12,231 nucleotides of DNA from Spirochaetota bacterium (GTDB taxonomy: Bacteria > Spirochaetota > UBA4802 > JAFGJZ01), in the NCBI GenBank assembly GCA_023396665.1, contig JAEWVL010000288.1:1-12231 (forward strand), given 5' to 3'. The notes under the pieces are model-generated. The model searched no databases, was not told the origin of the DNA, and was given only the letters and a program-made list of their open reading frames with translations. Below, piece after piece: positions 1-6,338 of the stretch; position 1 is the first letter of the stretch; each line of letters opens with the position of its first letter. A program made the translations under genes and the position numbers.

Positions 1-70
1 GGTATATACTGTTCGCACACGCGGCAAACAGCAGATACACGAACATTAAAACAGGGAGCAGCTTTTTCAT
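1..70 (-). CDS. N-terminus of a lipoprotein (cut by window edge)
   Basis: Reading leftward from an ATG at 70-68, 23 codons stay open to the window edge. They begin MKKLLPVLMFVYLLFAACAN, a lipoprotein signal peptide: two lysines, a hydrophobic stretch (residues 4-17), then L-F-A-A-Cys with Cys18 as the lipidated residue. Phenylalanine at -3 is loose for the E. coli lipobox but is tolerated in spirochaetes. A good ribosome binding site (AGGAGA, 81-86) lies about 10 bases upstream of the ATG, which supports the start. The gene lies 93 bases downstream of the GH3 glucosidase on the same strand and could share its transcript if the hairpin at 127-155 is leaky. The mature protein is outside the window, so no function can be assigned. 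Confidence 0.7.
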   Translation of the reverse strand, partial: MKKLLPVLMFVYLLFAACANSIY

Positions 71-126
71 TAATTCAGGGTCTCCTGCGGGTCGTTTGCG
101 AAAGTCAGGTGATTGCATATGTAGAA

Positions 127-155
127 GGGGGGATACGAACAGTCCGTATCCCCCC
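127..155 (-). terminator. Perfect 11-bp hairpin after the glucosidase gene, possible weak terminator
   Basis: Positions 127-137 (six G then ATACG) pair perfectly with 145-155, leaving a 7-base loop. In the direction of the flanking genes (leftward) the stem is followed by TTCTAC, a poor U-tract. Rightward, a run of six T (160-165) follows after GCCG and overlaps the glucosidase stop codon. It could be a weak leftward terminator or processing site between bglX and the lipoprotein gene. Both arms carry the GGGGGGATAC word that recurs in this window. Confidence 0.5.
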
Positions 156-163
156 GCCGTTTT

Positions 164-2062
164 TTAATTATATCGAAGACCGTAGCCGAAGGGATAGAGC
201 CCCTGCTTGCCGTCGCCTTCGTTGATGGGAAGCTGCGACATGTCTTTGGGCCAGGTAAAGGGCAGTTTGCCGCTGAAATCATACTCGCCGTAGAAAACGT
301 CGGCGATACCGGGGCCGCCCATCGAGCCGGGCAGCCATGCCGCGACGATGGCCTCACAATCGGCTTCAATCTCGCTGATGATGAGCGGACGCCCGCTGAG
401 TATCAGCGCAATCACGGGAATTCCCTGTGCCTTGACCTTTTTGATTTTCTCGACATCTTCCTTCTTTATCGACAGATCTTTTGAATCGCCGTTGAACTCC
501 GCATAGGGCACTTCGCCGATAACGACAATCGCTTTTTTTGCACCCGCAATCGCGCTGCCGTCGTCGGAATAAAGCACTTTTGCGCCGCTCGTCTCGCTGA
601 AAGCGTCCAGAATATTCTTTCCTTTTACGGCGATGCCGCTGCCCTTGACCCGCTGGGAATTCTGCTCAAGCATATCCGCCAGCTTTTCGTGTTCGCTGTA
701 GCCGCCCCAGTAGAAGGTCCAGCCGCCGCACAGAACACCCATGTCTTTGGCCTTGGTGCCGACGACGGCTATTTTATCGCTTTTCGAAAGGGGCAGGGCG
801 GCCTTGTCGTTTTTCAGAAGAACGAGGCTTTTTCTGACCGCTTCGCGCGCAAGCGCCATATGTTCGTCACTACCGACCGTGCCCAGCAGACTTTCGTCGG
901 CGAGCGCCTTTTCGAATAAACCCATTTCAAATTTTACGCGCAAAATACGACTGACCGCCTCGTCGACGCGTTTTTTGCTGATGACGCCGTCCTTGACATT
1001 CTGCGTGACTTCTCTGATGAAGCGCTGGTATTCGTCCGGTATCATCATCATGTCGATGCCGGCGTTGATCGACTGGGCGAAAAGGTTTTTCCCTTTCAGT
1101 TCGGTATGACCCGCCCAGTCAGAGATTATTATGCCTTCGAAAGCCAGTTCATCCTTGAGTACGCCGATCCACTTTTTGTTCGCGTGCATCTCCTCGCCGC
1201 CGACGCCCGAGAACGAGATCATGACAGAGGCGGGTTTCTCCTTGAGGGCGGCGACATAGGGCGCCAGATGTATTTTGCGAAGCTCTTCATCGGAGAGGGT
1301 GCTGTTGCCGCGATCGATGCCGTAAGGGCTGCTGCCCCATTCGGCGCCGCCGTCGGCGAAATAGTGCTTCACGCACGCGGCCATCGAATTCGGCTCGGCG
1401 CGGTTTCCGTTTTCAAGACCGCGTACAAAGGCCGTACCGAGAGCCGAGACGATATCGGGCGATTCGGAGTAGCTCTCATAGGTGCGGCCCCAGCGCTCAT
1501 CGCGCGCGACGGCGACACAGGGGGCAAAGTTCCAGTGCATTCCGCCGGCCCGTGATTCTATCGCCGTCACCCGTCCGATCTTCTCGACAAGTACGGCATC
1601 GTTTGCGGCGCCAAGGCCGATATTGTGGGGAAACACCGTTGCCCCTTCGACCTTCGCGTTTCCGTGAACGGCATCCACACCGAACAGAATGGGTATGCCG
1701 AGCCGCGACTGGGTTGCCGCCGTCTGGTAATCATTGTAAAACTGCAGCCAGTCCTTCGCCTTTAATCCGCTGCGGGGGTGATCGCTTCCTCCGCAAAGAA
1801 TGGAGCCGAGTCCGTAACGCTTGGCGTCTGCCGGGGAGGCCACGTAGTTGGCGGCCTGCGCCATCTGGGCCACTTTTTCCTCGAGAGTCATGTAAGACAT
1901 GAGGTCGTCGATTCGTTCTTGTGTTGGCAGTGCAGCGTTCCTGTATTTTGCGTTTGCCGGTATCTGTGCCAGCGACTTTTTACCGCCGCAGCACGATAAT
2001 GCGAGCGCAATGCCGCAAAGCATTACGATTGTGATAAGGGGGGATACCTTGTACCTTTTCAT
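164..2062 (-). CDS. bglX: Glycoside hydrolase family 3 beta-glucosidase, lipoprotein
   Basis: This is a 632-residue family 3 glycoside hydrolase that would remove terminal beta-glucosyl residues from oligosaccharides outside the cytoplasmic membrane. The N-terminus is a lipoprotein signal (hydrophobic 7-22, then A-L-S-Cys24). The first domain, about 45-385, carries the family motifs NFAPCVAVARDERWGR (178-193), KHYFADGG (232-239) and IISDWAG (312-318), whose Asp315 is the expected nucleophile. The second domain, about 405-630, contains GEVPYAEFNGD (516-526), which matches the acid/base glutamate region of plant ExoI-type enzymes (Glu517 or Glu522). Motifs and length resemble barley ExoI and bacterial ExoP more than E. 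coli BglX, which has an extra fibronectin-like domain, so the symbol is approximate. The start has AAGGAAG (2068-2074) upstream. The gene appears to be transcribed apart from the antiporter, which ends at a strong terminator. Confidence 0.93.
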   Translation of the reverse strand: MKRYKVSPLITIVMLCGIALALSCCGGKKSLAQIPANAKYRNAALPTQERIDDLMSYMTLEEKVAQMAQAANYVASPADAKRYGLGSILCGGSDHPRSGLKAKDWLQFYNDYQTAATQSRLGIPILFGVDAVHGNAKVEGATVFPHNIGLGAANDAVLVEKIGRVTAIESRAGGMHWNFAPCVAVARDERWGRTYESYSESPDIVSALGTAFVRGLENGNRAEPNSMAACVKHYFADGGAEWGSSPYGIDRGNSTLSDEELRKIHLAPYVAALKEKPASVMISFSGVGGEEMHANKKWIGVLKDELAFEGIIISDWAGHTELKGKNLFAQSINAGIDMMMIPDEYQRFIREVTQNVKDGVISKKRVDEAVSRILRVKFEMGLFEKALADESLLGTVGSDEHMALAREAVRKSLVLLKNDKAALPLSKSDKIAVVGTKAKDMGVLCGGWTFYWGGYSEHEKLADMLEQNSQRVKGSGIAVKGKNILDAFSETSGAKVLYSDDGSAIAGAKKAIVVIGEVPYAEFNGDSKDLSIKKEDVEKIKKVKAQGIPVIALILSGRPLIISEIEADCEAIVAAWLPGSMGGPGIADVFYGEYDFSGKLPFTWPKDMSQLPINEGDGKQGLYPFGYGLRYN

Positions 2063-2174
2063 TGATTCTTCCTTATATTAATCTCTTTGCCGTAATATAA
2101 CCGGAAAGTGCTGATCCAAAAAATGGAGACCCTCGAACTATTACCACCCGAATGCATATCGCGTCATTCTTCAA

Positions 2175-2187
2175 ATGAATAATTCAT
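2175..2187. promoter_or_regulatory. Palindrome in the glucosidase leader, possible operator
   Basis: ATGAAT-A-ATTCAT is a perfect 13-base palindrome in the otherwise gene-free stretch 2063-2341 upstream of the glucosidase. It lies about 110 bases upstream of the start codon and downstream of the candidate promoter at 2292-2320, where a repressor could act. A single AT-rich palindrome this short can arise by chance. Confidence 0.25.
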
Positions 2188-2291
2188 GCAAATTACCAGT
2201 GTAATGAGATTAAAACAGTTTTTTAGAAGCTCAATGGCAGTTTCTTCTATAACAATACAGCGCCGTAGACTTTATCGGAAACAGTTGTATT

Positions 2292-2320
2292 ATTATATAA
2301 CAGCAGAAGTACATTGTCGT
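2292..2320 (-). promoter_or_regulatory. Candidate promoter for the glucosidase gene
   Basis: Read leftward, ACGACA (2320-2315; four of six matches to TTGACA) is followed after exactly 17 bases by a perfect TATAAT (2297-2292). Transcription would begin near 2285 and give a leader of about 220 bases before the glucosidase ATG. A second, weaker -10-like TATATT at 2099-2094 would give a short leader instead. Apart from this promoter, the palindrome at 2175-2187 and the antiporter terminator, I see nothing in 2063-2385. Confidence 0.4.
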
Positions 2321-2341
2321 CTTGTCTTATAAGGTTGCACT

Positions 2342-2374
2342 AAAAAAACCCGGGTTGCGAAAGCGCAACCCGGG
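2342..2374 (-). terminator. Strong intrinsic terminator of the antiporter operon
   Basis: An 11-bp perfect stem (CCCGGGTTGCG at 2349-2359 with CGCAACCCGGG at 2364-2374) closes a 4-base loop. Read leftward it is followed at once by seven T (2348-2342). It lies 11 bases past the antiporter stop codon, so it ends the minus-strand antiporter transcript and insulates the glucosidase gene. Confidence 0.93.
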
Positions 2375-2385
2375 GGCTCTGAGTG

Positions 2386-3327
2386 TCAGGCCGGCCAGAG
2401 TAAAAACAGATATACCATATATGATGCAAACAACAGGGCACCCTCTATACGGTTAATTCTGAATCCGCTTCTCATCAATGGCAGAAGCAGCGCCGCAGTA
2501 GCGCACATGAAAAGCAGATCGATCCAACTGATATCACCCGCCGAAAGGGGACAGACCGCTGCAGAGAGCCCCAGTATGGAGAGGATATTAAAAAGGTTTG
2601 AACCGACAATGTTTCCGATGGCGATATCCGCCTGCTTCTTGAAAGCCGCAACGACCGATGTCGCAAGTTCGGGCAGACTGGTGCCGGCCGCAACAATCGT
2701 CAGTCCAATAAGCGCTTCCGAGACACCCAACCCCTTGGCGATGATGACGGCTCCTTTGACAAACGCATGCGAACCGGCGACAAGAAATGCAAGACCCGCG
2801 AGAATCAGTCCGATATCAAGAATAACCGAACCTTTCAGCGCTGCTGTATTGTCATCGAAATTCTCATTTTGCTCGGGATGCTTTTTGCCGTAGTACACCG
2901 TTGCGAATGTGTAGCTGAGTATTCCCGCAAAAAGCAGAATCCCTTCGATTCGCGATACCTGTTTGTCGAGCAGTACGAGTACAAGTATGCACGACACCGC
3001 CAGCATCAGGGGCGTATCAACACGCAGTACCTTCGCGTTCACCTTCAGCGGGCTGATCATGGCTGAAATACCGAGAATGACGGCAATATTGAAGATGTTT
3101 GAACCGACAACATTGCCCACGGCGAGATTTCCGAGCCCCTGCAGTCCCGAATTCATGCTGACAACAAGTTCGGGAGCGCTGGTACCGAAGGCGACAATCG
3201 TCAAGCCGACAACAAGGGGGGATACACCCGCTCTGAACGCCACTGAAGCGCTGCCTTTTACGAGCCATTCGGCGCCGAAGTAAAGAAAGACAACGCCCCC
3301 GACAAGAAATAGTACGGCGATTGTCAT
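2386..3327 (-). CDS. Calcium/sodium antiporter (CaCA superfamily, YrbG type)
   Basis: This 313-residue polytopic membrane protein exchanges Ca2+ for Na+ (possibly also K+) across the cytoplasmic membrane. It shows the inverted pair of alpha repeats that defines the superfamily. Repeat one is GLTIVAFGTSAPEL (41-54) with GNVVGSNIFN (71-80). Repeat two is GLTIVAAGTSLPEL (208-221) with GNIVGSNLFN (238-247). Glu53 and Glu220 are the expected ion-coordinating residues. About ten hydrophobic segments flank an acidic loop near 151-160. Length is normal for the family. The gene starts three bases after the stop of the small membrane protein upstream, and its ribosome binding site (GGGGAG) lies inside the end of that gene, so translation is probably coupled. 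The Na+ it uses could come from the oxaloacetate decarboxylase encoded nearby; that is inference. Confidence 0.94.
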   Translation of the reverse strand: MTIAVLFLVGGVVFLYFGAEWLVKGSASVAFRAGVSPLVVGLTIVAFGTSAPELVVSMNSGLQGLGNLAVGNVVGSNIFNIAVILGISAMISPLKVNAKVLRVDTPLMLAVSCILVLVLLDKQVSRIEGILLFAGILSYTFATVYYGKKHPEQNENFDDNTAALKGSVILDIGLILAGLAFLVAGSHAFVKGAVIIAKGLGVSEALIGLTIVAAGTSLPELATSVVAAFKKQADIAIGNIVGSNLFNILSILGLSAAVCPLSAGDISWIDLLFMCATAALLLPLMRSGFRINRIEGALLFASYMVYLFLLWPA

Positions 3328-3330
3328 TTA

Positions 3331-3537
3331 TTACTCCCCGCCTTCTCCGGCGTTTTTATCTTTTTTTCCGCGATTTATGAAATCCCACACGCTTGCGGCG
3401 ATGAGACCGATAACCGAGATAACGGATACAATGGTCCAGGACTGTTCCGACATAGAAAATTGACCGTATGAACCAGTGAACTGAATAGCTAATACTATAA
3501 ATGCCACTGTATACATGGCAATGCTTAGTGCTGACAT
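3331..3537 (-). CDS. Small two-helix membrane protein, coupled to the antiporter
   Basis: This 68-residue protein has two predicted membrane helices (about 4-20 and 35-51), a short loop between them and a charged tail (RGKKDKN and following). I do not recognise a family. Evidence that it is real: a strong ribosome binding site (AAGGAGA, about six bases before the ATG at 3537), hydrophobic patterning typical of small membrane proteins, and only three bases between its stop and the antiporter start. It may be an accessory or stabilising subunit of the antiporter, or an unrelated cotranscribed protein. It appears to be the first gene of the unit, but I see no convincing promoter in the 180 bases upstream. 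Confidence 0.75.
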   Translation of the reverse strand: MSALSIAMYTVAFIVLAIQFTGSYGQFSMSEQSWTIVSVISVIGLIAASVWDFINRGKKDKNAGEGGE

Positions 3538-3716
3538 AGGTTTCTCCTTAATAAAAGTTTTTTGCCGAAGATCCGGTCACAATGCCTGCAAAAGCGCATC
3601 GGCATCATGAAGGCGATCTGTTTCGGTATGCGGCTTACTGATTCGGCGCACACAATTTGCAGGTGAGCCGATAGCACGACAAGACCCGTTTACGCATAAG
3701 GGGGGGATGAGCGTTC

Positions 3717-4025
3717 TCAGTAAAAAGACCCGCGGCTCCATCTGCGGAAAGTGCGGTGTATGGCAATTGGAGCAAAGGAGAGTATATCATTTGTGATGAG
3801 CGATTTTGGGTTTGAATCGATAGGGCGTGATTTCGGTACTATACCCGAAAAGGGTTGAACTTCATGTTGATTGCGAACGGTGATTGACTGATAAACGGTG
3901 TTTGCTGCGGCGAGTTCTGCTGCATTTTGCGCATGAAGATCGGGAAGCGGTGCCGCGAAAAACAACAGCGCGAGCGCCGCAGAGCCGAATATCAAAATCG
4001 TGCGATACTTCCTGCAAAAAGGCAT
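3717..4025 (-). CDS. Short secreted protein of unknown function
   Basis: This 102-residue reading frame has a convincing signal peptide: a basic start (MPFCRKYR), a hydrophobic core (about 9-27) and a likely cut after L-H-A (about residue 32). The predicted mature part is only about 70 residues, has no cysteines and matches no domain I know. Upstream, AAAGGA lies about nine bases before the ATG. The last 25 residues (rich in arginine and serine) look less protein-like, so the gene could be a frameshifted or truncated remnant of a longer exported protein. It has no obvious partner, because the spacers on both sides are long. Confidence 0.5.
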   Translation of the reverse strand: MPFCRKYRTILIFGSAALALLFFAAPLPDLHAQNAAELAAANTVYQSITVRNQHEVQPFSGIVPKSRPIDSNPKSLITNDILSFAPIAIHRTFRRWSRGSFY

Positions 4026-4100
4026 AGCAGATGATCCTTTACGAGAAAAATGATAAAATCCCGAAAGCCGAATCTCACAATGTACTCAGCTGTTATTGCA

Positions 4101-4131
4101 TTGAAAAAAGCAATAAGTAATCAGGTATAAT
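4101..4131 (+). promoter_or_regulatory. Promoter-like sequence in a gene-free spacer
   Basis: TTGAAA (4101-4106) and a perfect TATAAT (4126-4131) lie 19 bases apart, longer than ideal, and point rightward. No recognised plus-strand gene follows; only a 28-codon frame at 4209-4295 could use it. An overlapping inverted repeat (TTATTGC 4093-4099 with GCAATAA 4110-4116) could also be a control site for the leftward gene ending at 3717. The rest of 4026-4235 holds a run of eight G at 4195 and nothing else that I can identify. Confidence 0.25.
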
Positions 4132-4235
4132 ACTATCCGCCCCGGGATTTTATTAGACACCTCATGCCAGTCGATTTTATCGAGTGCGTTAAGTGGGGGG
4201 GGATATTTATGGTCTTGTATCTGGGTTTTATTCTG

Positions 4236-4685
4236 TCAGTGTGGCGGGCCTGGTCTTCCCCAAGTGTATATAAACACAAGGGATTTATTGTTTAGATATT
4301 TATGACAAGAATATGAGGTCAACATATAACTATGTAAAAGCCTCTGCCTGATTTCCACAGGATTGCCAGTATCTTCACTATACAAAAAGTGTAAAAATGC
4401 CAGTAAAACAAAAAAAGAAACACTGACTTTCCACCCCTTCCTGATATCCAGAACCTGTTCGTATTCCTCATCGGTGTAGCTAATAACGAAAAGATGGCAC
4501 TTCTTCTTCATTTGCGGCTGGTAGGCAACAGAACATTCCCTGTATTCCAGACGGTAAGTATAACGCCTGGAGAACCTTGCGATCAGATGCTTAATAAGCT
4601 CGCTGACGGAAATATTCATCTTCGATGCTTTGTCTTCCATAAGTTCAAAAATATTCTCTTTGATGACAAGTGAGGTGGTATGCAT
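4236..4685 (-). CDS. Ribbon-helix-helix-like (CopG-type) putative DNA-binding protein
   Basis: This 149-residue protein begins with a pattern typical of ribbon-helix-helix regulators: a short strand (TTSLVIKE, residues 3-10), a helix (11-23) and ISVSELIKHLIARF (25-38). A similar pattern recurs at about 73-98, where an acidic helix (DEEYEQVLDIRK) leads into VSVSFFVLLAFLHFL, suggesting two diverged copies. The second copy is hydrophobic enough to be mistaken for a membrane helix. The basic middle (39-63) contains two cysteines, and the tail ends TWGRPGPPH. I recall proteins of this size and layout in spirochaetes, annotated CopG family, but cannot confirm homology here. Its start has AGGGGGA (4688-4694) a few bases upstream. 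It diverges from the gene starting near 4831 and may regulate the shared region. Confidence 0.65.
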   Translation of the reverse strand: MHTTSLVIKENIFELMEDKASKMNISVSELIKHLIARFSRRYTYRLEYRECSVAYQPQMKKKCHLFVISYTDEEYEQVLDIRKGWKVSVSFFVLLAFLHFLYSEDTGNPVEIRQRLLHSYMLTSYSCHKYLNNKSLVFIYTWGRPGPPH

Positions 4686-4767
4686 ATATCCCCCTGTATA
4701 TTACGGGTAACTTCACATATATGACGTTTGGCTACTGAGGAACTGCTAAATATTTTTAAGAAAATCA

Positions 4768-4796
4768 TTGACAAAGACGATATAAGTACTAAACAT
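4768..4796 (+). promoter_or_regulatory. Likely promoter for the DUF1249/DUF6908-like gene
   Basis: A perfect TTGACA (4768-4773) lies in the 110-145 bp region between two divergent genes. At the standard 17-base spacing the -10 position reads AAACAT (4791-4796), a weak match. If correct, transcription begins near 4803, downstream of the first in-frame ATG (4795). This favours one of the later start codons. The same TTGACAAA word precedes birA at 5440. Confidence 0.4.
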
Positions 4797-4830
4797 GAGT
4801 ATAGCAAACAGGCGTGAGGTTATGAATAGT

Positions 4831-5238
4831 ATGACAATAATTGAAAAGAATTACAAAACACTCGAGAAGATGCAGTTTCTCGCGACAATGCGCGAGAACA
4901 ACTATGTCAGGTTGAAGCGTTTCGGAATGAAAGACCTTCACCTTAACAAAATTCGCGATGACGGTAAAATTCTTCATTTCTCGATATCACACTATGATCT
5001 GGACGGAGACTCAATCAAGGCTGATCCCGACATGGAGATTATCGCCGACTGGAACAAACGTATCGTCATGCCTGCGGCCTTTCAGGATGACCGCGAAGCT
5101 GCATACAAAGTCATCGAAAATGAAAATATTACGGCATCATACTCCAATGATGATCTAGTACAGAATCTAAGCGAATTTCTCGACCGCTGGTTACAGACAA
5201 TCGGTGAGAGCGATTACACTGTAGCTAACAGACAGTAA
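4831..5238 (+). CDS. Conserved hypothetical protein, DUF1249/DUF6908-like
   Basis: This soluble 135-residue protein has no signal or membrane segment. Visible features are an N-terminal helix leading to RENNYVRLKR (21-30), the block SISHYDLDGD (51-60) followed by DPDMEI (65-70), FQDD (84-87), and a C-terminal amphipathic helix LSEFLDRWLQTI (113-124). The order NY-x-RL, HY-x-x-x-GD, DPDM, then a final FL-x-x-WL helix resembles the uncharacterised DUF1249 (YqiB-like) and DUF6908 proteins as I remember them; neither has a settled function. In-frame ATGs occur at 4795, 4822 and 4831. Only 4831 has a reasonably placed ribosome binding site (GAGG at 4816-4819, 11 bases away), and the TTGACA at 4768 argues against 4795. 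The gene diverges from the ribbon-helix-helix-like gene. Confidence 0.7.
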   Translation: MTIIEKNYKTLEKMQFLATMRENNYVRLKRFGMKDLHLNKIRDDGKILHFSISHYDLDGDSIKADPDMEIIADWNKRIVMPAAFQDDREAAYKVIENENITASYSNDDLVQNLSEFLDRWLQTIGESDYTVANRQ

Positions 5239-5313
5239 AGCTATATTTGCAATACGCAAAACACGGCATTTCATAACTAGGTTTCCTGCCAACACCCCCA
5301 CATATAGAGATAT

Positions 5314-5345
5314 TCCGGAGACTCCTCTTAGCGGAGTCTTCCGGA
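5314..5345. other. Strong bulged hairpin between the DUF gene and birA
   Basis: TCCGGA (5314-5319) and GACTCC (5320-5325) pair with GGAGTC (5333-5338) and TCCGGA (5340-5345). The result is a 12-bp stem with one bulged T (5339) and a 7-base loop. No T-run follows on either strand, so it is not a standard intrinsic terminator; it may end or protect the upstream transcript, or act in the birA leader. Elsewhere in 5239-5492 I see a near-exact repeat of ATATAGAG-x-TAT (5302-5313 and 5423-5434), the palindrome CTCTATATAGAG (5419-5430) and the TTGACA box at 5440. Confidence 0.55.
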
Positions 5346-5439
5346 TGTCTCCTGCCTCAGGCAAATAGAAGCGAAATCATGATAAAATCTGGCATATAGG
5401 TTAAATAAGGCCGCTTTTCTCTATATAGAGGTATGCTAC

Positions 5440-5468
5440 TTGACAAAAATTCTTATGCCAAGAGGGTA
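5440..5468 (+). promoter_or_regulatory. Likely promoter of the birA-oadGAB operon
   Basis: TTGACA (5440-5445), identical to the consensus -35 box, lies 47 bases before the birA start. The expected -10 position (5463-5468, AGGGTA) is a poor match, so either a different -10 spacing or an activator is needed. The palindrome CTCTATATAGAG (5419-5430) sits just upstream of the -35 box, where a regulator could bind. Confidence 0.35.
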
Positions 5469-5492
5469 ACCATAGTTTGTTGGAGATATTAA

Positions 5493-6338
5493 TTGGAGAA
5501 AGAACTGCAAATAGATCCCTTGTACTCACCGGCGAAAGCTTATACAGACAATGCGACAATTTCAGTGCATCGTCCAGATACCCCCAGTGCAAATTCTGAC
5601 TTTTCTGAAAATCTTATCCTTCTGAAAGACATTGATTCTACGAATGCCTATGCAATGCGAGAGATGGCAAGTTTGACGCATCATAGCGTTATAATAGCTG
5701 AAAGACAGACGGCCGGTCGCGGACGACTGCAGCGGCAGTGGATATCCGATACTCCCGACAATCTTTATATGAGCATTGTCATTAAACCCGATATGCCCTG
5801 GCGGGAAATTCCGCTTGTAAATTTCACACAGTACTTTTCTTTGTGCCTGTGCAGGGTTCTCGGTACATTCGGTGTTATTCCCCTTATCAAGTGGCCGAAC
5901 GACGTTCTTGTCGAAGGCGCAAAGATTGCGGGAATACTCAGTGAAACGGTCTTTGAAGGCAGCAGCTTTCTGGGCATGGTTCTCGGTGTCGGTGTCAATT
6001 TGAACAGCGATCCCTCGGCAGAACACGCCCTGGATCAAAATGTCACGGCTCTCACCTCACATACCGGTGCAAGAACGGACAGACTCGATTTTGCACGAAA
6101 GCTATTCGATGAATACCGCCTTAACTACCGAATATTCGTTACAGGCGGTTTTTCCGCGATAAAAAATGATTTCATGGCCTTTTTCCCTCATGCAGGCAAA
6201 GAGGTTATGATAAAGAACAGTACGGTAAACGGACTCGCAAGAGTGCAGGATCTGAGCGATTCGGGCGAGCTCATTGTTCTGGATTCGGAAGGTTCGATTA
6301 AAATATTAGCGTTGGGAGACATGATATGGAACTCATGA
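5493..6338 (+). CDS. birA: Biotin protein ligase (no DNA-binding domain)
   Basis: This 281-residue enzyme makes biotinyl-AMP from biotin and ATP and transfers biotin to a lysine on a carrier domain, almost certainly the C-terminus of OadA encoded two genes downstream. Family motifs are in order: DSTN (48-51), GRGRLQR (75-81, the nucleotide-binding loop, with Leu-Gln where Arg-Gly or Leu-Gly is common), KWPNDV (133-138), KIAGIL (144-149) and GVGVNLN (165-171). A small SH3-like C-terminal domain spans about 235-280. Residues 1-40 precede the catalytic core but are too short and polar for the winged helix of E. coli BirA, so this is a group I ligase that probably does not act as a repressor. The start is TTG, supported by GGAG at 5482-5485, seven bases upstream. 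Its last 13 bases overlap oadG. Confidence 0.92.
   Translation: MEKELQIDPLYSPAKAYTDNATISVHRPDTPSANSDFSENLILLKDIDSTNAYAMREMASLTHHSVIIAERQTAGRGRLQRQWISDTPDNLYMSIVIKPDMPWREIPLVNFTQYFSLCLCRVLGTFGVIPLIKWPNDVLVEGAKIAGILSETVFEGSSFLGMVLGVGVNLNSDPSAEHALDQNVTALTSHTGARTDRLDFARKLFDEYRLNYRIFVTGGFSAIKNDFMAFFPHAGKEVMIKNSTVNGLARVQDLSDSGELIVLDSEGSIKILALGDMIWNS

Noticed and set aside
70..369. 99-codon minus-strand frame across the end of the glucosidase gene
   Set aside because: It overlaps the GH3 C-terminal domain in another frame and the lipoprotein start, has no recognisable domain, and the GH3 frame is clearly the real one.
741..1109. 122-codon plus-strand frame and other plus-strand frames at 689-1902
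   Set aside because: They are antisense to bglX; low-complexity Ser/Arg/Ala translations without ribosome binding sites or domains.
5562..6038. 158-codon minus-strand frame antisense to birA
   Set aside because: Shadow of birA; the sense strand carries all biotin ligase motifs.
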